A DNA stretch of 64,000 nt from Rhodospirillales bacterium 70-18 (GCA_001899585.1 MKWE01000051.1:1-64000); one strand, 5' to 3'. Counted from the stretch's first letter, positions 41,340-49,190 are shown. Translations and numbers: made by a program. The notes: generated by a model from the sequence alone, not told the origin.

Positions 41340-43112
41340 ATGGCCCGGCCGGAACGGCGGCTGGCCGGCATCGCTGTCTCGCCCGGCGTGGCGATCGGCC
41401 CGATGTTCTTCGCCGCCGAGCCGCAGGCCGAGGTGGTGCGCCAGAAGATCCAGGCCGCCGATATCACCGCCGAGGCATCGCGGCTGGAGGCGGCGATCCT
41501 GCAATCGCGCAAGCAGTTGCAGAAGCTGCGCGCCCGGCTGGGCATCCTGCCGGAGGACAGCCAGGCCGAAATCGCCCCCCTGCTGGACGCCTATCTGCAG
41601 ATGGTCGGCAATTCCCGCATGGTGCGCGGCGCCCGCCGGCGGGTGAACGAGGGCCTGGTTTCCGCCGAGACCGCGGTGCTGGACGAGACCGAGGCGATCG
41701 CCGAGGCCATCCTCGCCCCCGACGAGGGCGACATGCCCGGCCGCCGCCGCCGCGCCGACGAGGTGCGCGAAATCGGCCGCCGGCTGATCCGCAACCTCAC
41801 CCGCACCCCCTTCCGCAGCTTCGCCGCCCTGCCGCCGGGCGCGGTGCTGGTGGCCGAGGCGTTGCGCCCGTCCGACGCCGCACTGCTCGACCCCTCCCGG
41901 CTGGCCGGAGTGGCCACCGACGAGGGCGGCGCCGACGGGCACACCGCGGTGATGCTGCGCGCGCTCGGCGTGCCGGCGGTGCTGGGGGCGGCCGGGCTGA
42001 GCGAGGCGGGGCAGCCCGGCGATGTGGTGGTGGTGGACGGCTCGGCCGGCACCGTGGTGGTCAGCCCCTCGCCCGCCACGCTGGCCGCCGCCCGCCGCGC
42101 CGTGACCGCCTTCACGCGCGAGCGGCAGAAGCTGGCCAAGTTGCGCCGCCTGCCCGCTGTGACCCAGGACGAGGAGGCGGTGGAACTGCAGGCCAACCTG
42201 GAAATCCCCGCCGAACTGCCGCTGATCGCGCAGTCCGGCGCCTCCGGCATCGGCCTGCTGCGCAGCGAATTCCTGTTCATGAACCGCGAGAGCCTGCCCG
42301 ACGAGGACGAGCAGCTCGACACTTATCGCGGCGTGATCGAGGCGATGCAGGGCGACCCGGTCACCATCCGCGTGCTCGACTGGGGCGGCGAGAAGGAGAT
42401 CGAGGCGCTGCAAAGCGAGGGCCTCGTGCCCGAGGTGGCCGACACCAACCCGGCGCTGGGGCTGCGCGGCATCCGCCTGCTGCTGCGCGAGACCGCGCTG
42501 TTCGAGACTCAGCTTGCCGCCATCCTGCGCGCCGGCGCGTTCGGGCCGGTGCGGGTGCTGCTGCCGATGGTGACGACGGTGGCCGAGGTGCGCGCGGCGC
42601 GCGAGGTGTACGAGCGGGTGGCCCGCCGCCTGCGCCGGCGCGGCGAGCGGCTGGGCGAGCAATTGCCGCCGCTGGGCATTATGATCGAGACTCCCGGCGC
42701 CGCGCTGTCGGCCGACGCGCTGGCGCTGGAGGCGGATTTCTTCGCCATCGGCACCAACGACCTGACCATGTACACCCTGGCGGTGGATCGCGGCGAAAGC
42801 GATGTCGCCCATCTGTACGACCCGCTGCACCCCGCCGTGCTGCGCCTGGTGCAGTTCGCCACGGAGGCGGCGCTGCGCATGCGCATGCCGGTTTCGGTGT
42901 GCGGCGAGATGGCGGCCAACCCGAAGCTAACCGGGCTGCTGATGGGCCTGGGCCTGCGCAGCTTCAGCATGAACGCCTCGGCGGTGCCGCGGGTGAAGCT
43001 GGCGGTTCGCGGCACGACCATCGACGAGTGTGTCCGCTTCGCGCGGCGGGTGATGGACCAGAGCGACCCGGCGGCGATCCGCGAGATGGTGATGGGCGCG
43101 CCGGCGGGCTGA
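41340..43112 (+). CDS. ptsI: Phosphoenolpyruvate-protein phosphotransferase (enzyme I)
   Basis: The 590-residue protein takes phosphate from PEP and passes it to HPr. The phospho-His (about His201) is in TDEGGADGHTAVMLRALGVPAV. The PEP-binding part has LRSEFLFMNRESLPDEDEQ, MIETPGAALSADALA, GTNDLTMYTLAVDRG and the active Cys in VSVCGEMAA. There is no GAF domain, so it is PtsI rather than PtsP. The ATG at 41340 has no ribosome site, whereas GAGGAGG lies five bases before an in-frame ACG at 41286. The true start may be that ACG, adding 18 Pro/Ala-rich residues. Confidence 0.92.
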   Translation: MARPERRLAGIAVSPGVAIGPMFFAAEPQAEVVRQKIQAADITAEASRLEAAILQSRKQLQKLRARLGILPEDSQAEIAPLLDAYLQMVGNSRMVRGARRRVNEGLVSAETAVLDETEAIAEAILAPDEGDMPGRRRRADEVREIGRRLIRNLTRTPFRSFAALPPGAVLVAEALRPSDAALLDPSRLAGVATDEGGADGHTAVMLRALGVPAVLGAAGLSEAGQPGDVVVVDGSAGTVVVSPSPATLAAARRAVTAFTRERQKLAKLRRLPAVTQDEEAVELQANLEIPAELPLIAQSGASGIGLLRSEFLFMNRESLPDEDEQLDTYRGVIEAMQGDPVTIRVLDWGGEKEIEALQSEGLVPEVADTNPALGLRGIRLLLRETALFETQLAAILRAGAFGPVRVLLPMVTTVAEVRAAREVYERVARRLRRRGERLGEQLPPLGIMIETPGAALSADALALEADFFAIGTNDLTMYTLAVDRGESDVAHLYDPLHPAVLRLVQFATEAALRMRMPVSVCGEMAANPKLTGLLMGLGLRSFSMNASAVPRVKLAVRGTTIDECVRFARRVMDQSDPAAIREMVMGAPAG

Positions 43113-43176
43113 ATATCCGAGGCCGAACGTCTGGACCTCTGCATTTTAATATTTAACGATTCCAATATATTGAAGT

Positions 43177-43195
43177 CCAGGGGCTCGGCCCCTGG
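43177..43195. repeat. GC-rich hairpin CCAGGGGC-TCG-GCCCCTGG, second exact copy
   Basis: It is identical over 19 bases to the element at 37150-37168. It is placed between the convergent ptsI and cupin genes after an AT-rich stretch (43141-43171), and probably ends one or both transcripts. Confidence 0.8.
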
Positions 43196-43257
43196 TGGGG
43201 TGCGGGGCAAAGTCCTGCTGCTTTCCCTGCTGAGGCCAGAAACTCGCTGAGTGGGTC

Positions 43258-43734
43258 TTACAGCGGTGTGCCGTCCTTGCGGGCGTAACGCCACACGCCG
43301 TCGTCGCCCTGTGCCGCCGTCAGGTCGTCATCGGGATAGCTCACCGTGTCGCCGCGCGTGCGGTCGCCGATTTCCAGGTACAGCACGTCCTCCGCGCCGC
43401 GATTGACCAGGGTGTGTGCGTCGCCGCCGCCGGCCGGGAAGCCGGCGCACATGCCGGGGGCGAGCAGAGTGTCGCCTGCATCGGTCACCAGCGTCGGCGT
43501 GCCGGCCAGGATGTAGATGAACTCGTCCTGCCGCGCATGGGCGTGGCGCAGCGAGGAGGCGGCGCCCGGCGCCAGCCGGGTCAGGTTCACCCCGAAATTG
43601 CCGAGCCCGAACACCTCCCCCAGCCGCCGGCGCGTGCGGCCGGCCAGTTTTTGCAGCAGATCGGGCGGAAATCCGCCGGGCGGCGGCTGGGCCGGCACCT
43701 CGGCGGCAGGCACGGCGACGGGGCGGGTGGTCAT
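43258..43734 (-). CDS. Cupin domain protein
   Basis: The 158-residue protein has a single cupin barrel around residues 45-120. Motif 1 is SSLRHAHARQDEFIYILAGTPTLV, supplying His-His-Glu metal ligands, and motif 2 is PAGGGDAHTLVNRGAEDVLYLEIGDRT with the later His. The C-terminal YPDDDLTA and WRYARKDGTPL are seen in many stand-alone cupins. The substrate is unknown. Its start overlaps the stop of the XRE regulator gene (ATGA), so it is translated with that regulator. Confidence 0.85.
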   Translation of the reverse strand: MTTRPVAVPAAEVPAQPPPGGFPPDLLQKLAGRTRRRLGEVFGLGNFGVNLTRLAPGAASSLRHAHARQDEFIYILAGTPTLVTDAGDTLLAPGMCAGFPAGGGDAHTLVNRGAEDVLYLEIGDRTRGDTVSYPDDDLTAAQGDDGVWRYARKDGTPL

Positions 43735-44543
43735 GGCGGGGCTCCCTGGCTGGCGATGCGGGCGAGTGCGGCGGCGGTGGCCGGGTCGGCGGGGAAGAAG
43801 CTTTCCAGCGCCAGTTCGGACAGGGTGATGTCGACCGGCGAGCCGAACACGGTGGTGGTGCTGTAGAAGGCCAGCCGGCCCCATTGCGTGTCCAGTCGGA
43901 ATGGAATCGCGATGGTCGCGGCCGACGCTTCCGCCTGCGGCGGCGCCGGATAGCCGCGCAATTCGGCCAGCAGTTCGGCCAGCACCGGGTCGGCGCTGGC
44001 GTCGATCTGCTGGCGCAGGCGGTCGAGCAGGTGGGCGCGCCATTCGCCCAGGTTGGCGATGCGCGGCGCCAGCCCGCCCGGGTGCAGGCTGAGGCGCAGC
44101 ACGTTGACCGGCGGGGCCAGCAGCGCCGCCTCCACGCCGGTCAGCAATGGCGCCACCATGCGGTTGGCGGCGAGGAGGTTCCAGTGCCGGTCCACCGCCA
44201 GCGCCGGATGCGGCTCGTGCCCGGTCAGCACCAGTTCCACCGCCTGGCGCGCCGCCGCCAGGCCGGGATCGGCCAGGGGGCGTTCGGCGAAGGCGGGGGC
44301 GAAGCCGGCCGCGTGTAGCAGCACGTTGCGCTCACGCAGCGGCACCGCCAGCCGCTCGGCCAGGTGGAGCACCATGTCGCGCGACGGGCGGGCCCGGCCG
44401 GTCTCCAGGAAGCTCAGATGCTTGGTGGAGATGTCGGCCTCGCACGCCAGGTCGAGCTGGCTCATCCGCCGGCGCTGGCGCCACACCCGCAGCAGGCTGC
44501 CGACCGGCGGCGGGGGCATGGTGGCGGGGCTGCTGCGCATCAT
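43731..44543 (-). CDS. XRE-type regulator with MmyB-like ligand domain
   Basis: The 270-residue protein has an N-terminal helix-turn-helix (LLRVWRQRRRMSQLDLACEADISTKHLSFLETGRARPSRDMVLHLAERL). The MmyB-like PAS-related domain follows with ALAVDRHWNLLAANRMVAPLL and NVLRLSLHPGGLAPRIANL. MmyB-type regulators may bind fatty acids or similar small ligands. It is coupled to the downstream cupin and divergent from a SnoaL-like gene, so both are likely targets. Either of two adjacent ATGs, or one eight codons on, could be the start. The longer open frame is a shadow. Confidence 0.87.
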   Translation of the reverse strand: MMRSSPATMPPPPVGSLLRVWRQRRRMSQLDLACEADISTKHLSFLETGRARPSRDMVLHLAERLAVPLRERNVLLHAAGFAPAFAERPLADPGLAAARQAVELVLTGHEPHPALAVDRHWNLLAANRMVAPLLTGVEAALLAPPVNVLRLSLHPGGLAPRIANLGEWRAHLLDRLRQQIDASADPVLAELLAELRGYPAPPQAEASAATIAIPFRLDTQWGRLAFYSTTTVFGSPVDITLSELALESFFPADPATAAALARIASQGAPP

Positions 44544-44577
44544 GCCGGCAGGATAACGGGCCGGCGGCGCCCTTCCA

Positions 44578-44594
44578 ATTACCTCCGGGTTAAT
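44578..44594. promoter_or_regulatory. Possible XRE operator, imperfect ATTACC-N4-GGTTAAT
   Basis: This is a small imperfect inverted repeat in the 122-base gap between the divergent XRE regulator and SnoaL-like genes. It is the only symmetric AT-containing site in an otherwise GC-rich gap. The link to the XRE protein is inferred from position only. Confidence 0.25.
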
Positions 44595-44665
44595 CGACCG
44601 GCCGCCCGGCGCCGCGCAATGGTGGCCCGGCGCCGCGATGGGCGCCTTGAACAAGGAGACCGGCC

Positions 44666-45031
44666 ATGACCGACACCACCACGCTGATCGACCGCTACCT
44701 CGCCGCCTGGAACGAAACCGCCCCCACCGCCCGCCGCACGCTGGTGGAGAACGTGTTCTCCGTCGATGCGGCCTATCTGGACCCGATGCTGCAAGGCGAC
44801 GGCCATGCCGGCATCGACGCCATGCTGGCCGCCGTGCAGGCCCGCTTCGCCGGGCTGCGCTTCCGCCGCGCCGGCACGGTGGACGCGCACCACGACCGGC
44901 TGCGCTTTCGCTGGGAACTGGCGCCGGAGGGCGGCGAGGCGGTCGCCGCGGGCACGGATTTCGCGGTGCTGGACGGCGATGGCCGGATGGCGGCGGTGAC
45001 CGGGTTCCTTGATCTGATGCCGGCGGGGTGA
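44666..45031 (+). CDS. SnoaL-like / NTF2-fold protein
   Basis: The 121-residue protein has the NTF2-like cone: LIDRYLAAWNETAPTARRTLVENVFSVDAAYLDPML, GHAGIDAMLAAVQARFAGLRFRRAG and GTDFAVLDGDGRMAAVTGFLDL. Some members are isomerases or hydratases; many have no known reaction. AAGGAGA lies seven bases before the ATG. It is divergent from the XRE-MmyB regulator, which probably controls it. It is followed by an AT-rich hairpin element and the convergent modC. Confidence 0.82.
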   Translation: MTDTTTLIDRYLAAWNETAPTARRTLVENVFSVDAAYLDPMLQGDGHAGIDAMLAAVQARFAGLRFRRAGTVDAHHDRLRFRWELAPEGGEAVAAGTDFAVLDGDGRMAAVTGFLDLMPAG

Positions 45032-45047
45032 CGGCAGGGGAGGAAGC

Positions 45048-45155
45048 CTTCTTTTTGTGAACAAAAAGAAGCAAAAAAACTTCTGTTCGTTGGAGTCCTG
45101 GCATAGAGACTTCAACGAATGGGAGTTTTTTGGTTCTTTTTTTCAAAAAAGAACC
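45048..45155. repeat. AT-rich paired-hairpin element, copy 4, between SnoaL-like gene and modC (tails inward)
   Basis: The left hairpin CTTCTTTTTGT/ACAAAAAGAAG (45048-45058 with 45061-45071) has the tail CAAAAAAACTTCTGTTCGTT. The right hairpin GGTTCTTTTTT/AAAAAAGAACC (45132-45142 with 45145-45155) has the inverted tail. The tails meet as TTCGTTGGAGTC and GACTTCAACGAA around a 10-base centre, so the whole element is a near-palindrome. In this position it could terminate both genes. Confidence 0.9.
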
Positions 45156-45162
45156 GCTGCTG

Positions 45163-46239
45163 TCAGTGCGGCAACACATCCACCGCCATCGACTTGATCA
45201 GCGCCAGCACCGGCGCCCCGGGCCGCAGCGCCAGGCGCGCCACCGCATCTGGCGTGATGCGAGCCAGCAGCACCGCGCCGCCGGCATCGACCTCCACCAG
45301 CGCCGCATGGCGGGCGGCGTTCTCGGTGACGGTGCGAACCTGACCGGGCACGATGTTGTGCAGGCTGATCGCCTCCGGCGCCATCGTGGCCAGGATGATC
45401 TCGCGCGCCGGAATGCGCAGGCGCAGCTTCGTGCCGACCGGCGCGTCCACCAGCGGCACCCACAGGCGCATGGCGCCGGCCCGCAGCAGCGACAGGCGGC
45501 GGGCGGGGTGGTGCTCGGCCAGCTCCGCCGCCAGCACGGCGCCGGCATCGTCGCGCGCGGCCAGCGGCAGGTCGCCGCGCGCGGTCAGTTCCACCAGCGG
45601 GCCGGCGGCCAGCACGCGGCCGGCTTCCAGCAGCACCAGCGTGTCGGCGATGGCGAACACCTCGTCGGGCGCATGCGTCACGTAGACGATCGGCAGCGCC
45701 AGCGCGGTCTTCAGGCGCAGCAGATAGGGCAGGATTTCGGCCTTGCGCGCAGTGTCCAGGCTGGCCAGCGGCTCGTCCATCAGCAGCAGGCGCGGTTGCG
45801 AGAGCAGGGCGCGGCCGATCGCCACGCGCTGCCGCTCGCCGCCCGAGAGGGTGTGCGGGCGGCGGGGCAGCAGATGGGCGATGCCGAGCAGGTCCACCAC
45901 GTCGGCGAAGCCGATCGGCCCGGCGGGGGCGCGGCGCAGGCCGTAGCGCAGGTTGGACTCCACCGACAGATGCGGAAACAGCCGCGCATCCTGGAACACC
46001 AGGCCGACGCGGCGGCGTTCCGGCGGCACGAACGCGCCGGCATCGCCGTCCAGCAGCACGGCGCCATCGACGGCGATGCGGCCGGATTCCGGGCGCAGCA
46101 GCCCGGCCAGGGCGGCGACCACGGTGGATTTGCCGGCGCCGGAGGGGCCGAACAGCACGGTGACCCCGGGGGTGGGCGCGGTGAAGGCCACGTCGAGCGT
46201 GAAGCCGGCAAAGCGGTGGCGCAGCGCGGCCTCGATCAT
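45163..46239 (-). CDS. modC: Molybdate ABC transporter ATP-binding protein
   Basis: The 358-residue protein has Walker A LFGPSGAGKSTVV, signature LSGGERQRVAIGRAL and Walker B LLLMDEPLASLD. A C-terminal molybdate-binding (TOBE/Mop-like) domain follows, with SLHNIVPGQVRTVTENAARHAALVEVDAGGAVLLARIT. It drives molybdate uptake through ModB. The start overlaps the modB stop by four bases. A longer upstream frame is the shadow of modB. The order modA-modB-modC is standard, and the operator before modA suggests the whole unit is repressed when molybdate is ample. Confidence 0.93.
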   Translation of the reverse strand: MIEAALRHRFAGFTLDVAFTAPTPGVTVLFGPSGAGKSTVVAALAGLLRPESGRIAVDGAVLLDGDAGAFVPPERRRVGLVFQDARLFPHLSVESNLRYGLRRAPAGPIGFADVVDLLGIAHLLPRRPHTLSGGERQRVAIGRALLSQPRLLLMDEPLASLDTARKAEILPYLLRLKTALALPIVYVTHAPDEVFAIADTLVLLEAGRVLAAGPLVELTARGDLPLAARDDAGAVLAAELAEHHPARRLSLLRAGAMRLWVPLVDAPVGTKLRLRIPAREIILATMAPEAISLHNIVPGQVRTVTENAARHAALVEVDAGGAVLLARITPDAVARLALRPGAPVLALIKSMAVDVLPH

Positions 46240-46931
46240 CGGCCGACCCGCCGGCGCAGCCGCCGGCCGGCCCATTCCGCCAGCAGCAGGCCGCATACCG
46301 CCAGCACGACGGACACCAGCGAGAGCCGCGCCGCGACCGCCTCGCCGCCCGGCGTCTGCAGGGCGGCATAGATCGCCAGCGGCAGGGTCTGGGTCTGGCC
46401 GGGAATATTGGCGGCGAAGGTGATGACGGCGCCGAACTCGCCCAGGCAGGCGGCATAGCCGACGATGCCGCCGACCAGCACGCCAGGGGCCGCCAGCGGC
46501 AGGGTAACGGTGAGAAACCGGTCGAGCGGGCCCGCCCCCAGCGTGCGGGCGGCCTGCTCCAGGCCGGGATCGACCGCCTCCAGCGACAGCCTTATGGCGC
46601 GGACCATCAGCGGGAAGGCCATCACCGCGCAGGCGAGCGCGGCGCCGTTGGCGGTGAACACCAGGCGGATGGCGAACCAGTCCTGCAACAGCGCGCCGAT
46701 CGGGCCGCGCACCCCGAACAGCAGCAGCAGCAGCCAGCCCACCACCACCGGCGGCAGCACCATCGGCAGGTGCACCAGTGCGTCCAACGCCGCGCGGCCC
46801 GGGAAGCGTCCGCGGGCCAGCAGGAAGGCCACGGCCAGCGCCACCGGCAGACCCACTGCCACGCTGCGCGCGGCGATGCGCAGCGTCAGGCCGACCGCCG
46901 TCCACTCGTCGGGCGTGAGGAACGCGTCGAT
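46236..46931 (-). CDS. modB: Molybdate ABC transporter permease, start codon unusual
   Basis: This inner-membrane permease has VAFLLARGRFPGRAALDALVHLPMVLPPVVVGWLLLLLFG and the EAA loop EQAARTLGAGPLDRFLTVTLPLAAPG. Family similarity extends upstream of the first standard codon (GTG at 46862): the in-frame segment reads FLTPDEWTAVGLTLRIAARS, the normal ModB N-terminus. No ATG, GTG or TTG precedes it. An ATC at 46929-46931, seven bases after GGAG and just past the modA stop, would give a 231-residue protein of usual length. I give that start; 46862 is the conservative alternative. Confidence 0.85.
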   Translation of the reverse strand: MDAFLTPDEWTAVGLTLRIAARSVAVGLPVALAVAFLLARGRFPGRAALDALVHLPMVLPPVVVGWLLLLLFGVRGPIGALLQDWFAIRLVFTANGAALACAVMAFPLMVRAIRLSLEAVDPGLEQAARTLGAGPLDRFLTVTLPLAAPGVLVGGIVGYAACLGEFGAVITFAANIPGQTQTLPLAIYAALQTPGGEAVAARLSLVSVVLAVCGLLLAEWAGRRLRRRVGR

Positions 46932-46935
46932 GGGG

Positions 46936-47694
46936 CTACTCCGTGGCGAAGCCGTAGCGGGCGAAGATCGCCGCCGCCGCCGGGCCGGCCAGGAACCCCA
47001 TCAGCTTGCGCGCCTCCGGCGTGTCGCCGGCGCGGGTGACGGCGAAGGGGTACTCGATCCGGTCGTGGCTGTCCTCGGGGAAGGTGCCGGCGATGGCGAC
47101 GCCGGGGGTGACCGCGGCATCGGTGGAGTAGACGACGCCGGCGGGGGCCTCGCCGCGCTCCACCAGCAGCAGGGCGGCGCGGACGTTCTCGGCGCGGGCC
47201 AGGCGCGGCTCCATGGCCTGCCACAGGCCGAGATTGGTCAGCGCCTGGCGGGCATACAGGCCGGCGGGCACGTTCGCCGGGTCGCCGACCGCCAGCCGCC
47301 CGTTGGGGCCGAGCAGGGCAGCAAGGTCGAAGCCCCTGGTAATCATAACGTGGGCGAGATGGTCATGCGGCATAACCAATACCAGCCGGTTGCCCAGCAG
47401 GGTGCGGCGGGTGTCGTCGGCGATCAATTTGCGCTGCTGCGCCCAGTCCATCCATTTGAGGTCGGCGGAGGCGAACAGGTTGGCGGCCGCCCCTTGCTCG
47501 ATCTGGCGGGCCAGGGTGGAGCTGGCGGCGAAGTTCAGGCGCAGCTTCGCGCCGCCCTGGGCCTGCCAGGCGGCGGCCACGTCCTTGAGCGCATTGGTCA
47601 GGCTGGCGGCGGCGAACACGGTCAGTTCCTGTGCCCGTGCGGGGGATGCCAGCGTGGTCAGCAGCACGGCGAGGACGGCGAGCAGGCGGGTCAT
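46936..47694 (-). CDS. modA: Molybdate-binding periplasmic protein
   Basis: The 252-residue protein has a signal peptide (MTRLLAVLAVLLTTLASPARA), then ELTVFAAASLTNALKDVAAAW, the classic ModA N-terminus with oxyanion-binding serines. FAASSTLARQIEQGAAANLFASAD and GVVYSTDAAVTPGV are also family features. It captures molybdate (and tungstate) in the periplasm. It is the first gene of modABC. An inverted repeat closely matching ModE-type operators lies 26-49 bases upstream of the start. A long in-frame extension is the shadow of the MFS gene. Confidence 0.95.
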   Translation of the reverse strand: MTRLLAVLAVLLTTLASPARAQELTVFAAASLTNALKDVAAAWQAQGGAKLRLNFAASSTLARQIEQGAAANLFASADLKWMDWAQQRKLIADDTRRTLLGNRLVLVMPHDHLAHVMITRGFDLAALLGPNGRLAVGDPANVPAGLYARQALTNLGLWQAMEPRLARAENVRAALLLVERGEAPAGVVYSTDAAVTPGVAIAGTFPEDSHDRIEYPFAVTRAGDTPEARKLMGFLAGPAAAAIFARYGFATE

Positions 47695-47719
47695 GGCGGG
47701 CCTCCGGGTGGGGCCGACA

Positions 47720-47743
47720 CGATATATACGATTGGATATAACG
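47720..47743 (-). promoter_or_regulatory. ModE/MopA-type operator upstream of modA
   Basis: On the minus strand CGTTATAT and ATATATCG are inverted half-sites separated by eight bases, matching the known alphaproteobacterial and enterobacterial ModE box (CGTTATAT-type halves). It would overlap the promoter: TTGTCG just upstream and TATATC inside it resemble -35 and -10 elements. No modE/mopA gene is in the window, so the repressor must be encoded elsewhere. Confidence 0.75.
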
Positions 47744-47750
47744 ACAAGCC

Positions 47751-49190
47751 TCAGAGCGGACGGCTGGCGCGGTGGCCGCTGGTTTCGGTGGCCGCGCCGC
47801 GCGGCATCATCAGCGAGGCGGGCACCGACAACAGCGCCATGGCGCTCACCACCAGGAAGGCGACGGTGAAATCGGGCAGTTGCGGCTGGGCATGCCCGCC
47901 CAGCGCCATTGCGGCGGCCAGCGAGGCGGCGCCGACCGAGACGCCGATGGTCATCGAGACCTGCTGCATGGTGGCGTAGAAGGCGGTGGCGGCGCTCATG
48001 CGCGGGCGCGGAATGTCGGCATAGGCCAGCGCGTTGAAGGCGGTGAACTGCAGCGAGCGGAAAAAGCCGCCGACCAGCAGGATGGCGGTGATCAGCAGCA
48101 CCGGCCAGGACGGGCGGAACAGGGCGATGATGCCCAGCAGGCCGGCCGAGACCACGCCGTTCAGCACCAGCGTGTCGCGGAAGCCGAAGCGGCGCAGCGC
48201 GCCGGTGGCCACCGGCTTCATCACCAGCGCGCCGAGCGAGCTGGCGAAGGTGATCAGGCCGCTCTGCGCCGCGGTCTTGTCGAAGGTGAGTTGCAGCATC
48301 ATCGGCAGCAGGAACGGGATGGCGCCGATGCCGATGCGGAACAGCGTGCCGGCCAGCACGGCGACCATGAAGGTGGGGATGCGCAGCAGGGTGAAATCGA
48401 TCAGCGGCGCGGGGTGGCGCCTGGCGTGCAGCCAGTAGCCGAAGCCGGCCAGCAGGCCGAGGCCGAGCGAGGCGGCGGTGATCCAGTGGTCCACGATGCC
48501 GCGCCCGGCGGTCTCCAGGCCCAGCATAAAGCAGGTGAGCGCGACGGCGGAGAGGGCGAGGCCGGTCCAGTCGAACCTCGTCTCCAGCGGCTCGCGCACG
48601 TCCTCCACGAACAGGGTCACCAGCACGACGCCCAGGATGCCGATCGGGATGTTGATGTCGAAGATCAGCGGCCAGGAGAAATAGGTGACGATGAAGCCGC
48701 CCAGCGGCGGGCCGAGCACCGGGCCGAGCAGGGCGGGGGTGGACAGCCAGGCCATGGCGGCCACCAGCTCGGATTTCGGCACGGTGCGCAGCAGCACCAG
48801 CCGGCCGACCGGCACCATCATGGCGCCGCCCATGCCTTGCAACACCCGCGCCGCCACCAGGAAGGACAGCGATTCCGCCCGCCCGCACAGCACCGAGCCC
48901 ACGGTGAACACGATGATGGCTGCCCGGAACACCCGCCGCGCGCCGAAGCGGTCGGCGATCCAGCCCGAGGTGGGGATGAAGACGGCGAGGCTGAGCAGGT
49001 AGGAGGTCAGCGCCACGTTCATATGCACCGGCTCCGCCCCGAAGGCGCGGGCCATGGTGGGCAGGGCGGTGGAGATGACCGTACTGTCCAGGTTCTGCAT
49101 GAACAGCGCACAGGCGACGATCAACGCGGTAAGGCGGGTGCGGCGGGCCAGGGCGGCGGGGGATGGCAGGGTTGCGGCGGTGTCGTCCAT
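47751..49190 (-). CDS. MFS multidrug exporter, DHA2 (EmrB/QacA) family
   Basis: The 479-residue membrane protein begins LTALIVACALFMQNLDSTVISTALPTMARAFG, which holds the DHA2 motif D1 (LDxTVVNVALP-like). SGWIADRFGARRVFRAAIIVFTVGSVLCG is motif A. VLQGMGGAMMVPVGRLVLLRTV is motif B, and PVLGPPLGGFIVTYFSWPLIFDINIPIGI is motif C. Fourteen helices are expected. It likely exports drugs or other amphipathic compounds by proton antiport. The stop is eight bases from the ModE-type operator, and there is no evident link with molybdate. No membrane-fusion partner gene is adjacent. Confidence 0.92.
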   Translation of the reverse strand: MDDTAATLPSPAALARRTRLTALIVACALFMQNLDSTVISTALPTMARAFGAEPVHMNVALTSYLLSLAVFIPTSGWIADRFGARRVFRAAIIVFTVGSVLCGRAESLSFLVAARVLQGMGGAMMVPVGRLVLLRTVPKSELVAAMAWLSTPALLGPVLGPPLGGFIVTYFSWPLIFDINIPIGILGVVLVTLFVEDVREPLETRFDWTGLALSAVALTCFMLGLETAGRGIVDHWITAASLGLGLLAGFGYWLHARRHPAPLIDFTLLRIPTFMVAVLAGTLFRIGIGAIPFLLPMMLQLTFDKTAAQSGLITFASSLGALVMKPVATGALRRFGFRDTLVLNGVVSAGLLGIIALFRPSWPVLLITAILLVGGFFRSLQFTAFNALAYADIPRPRMSAATAFYATMQQVSMTIGVSVGAASLAAAMALGGHAQPQLPDFTVAFLVVSAMALLSVPASLMMPRGAATETSGHRASRPL

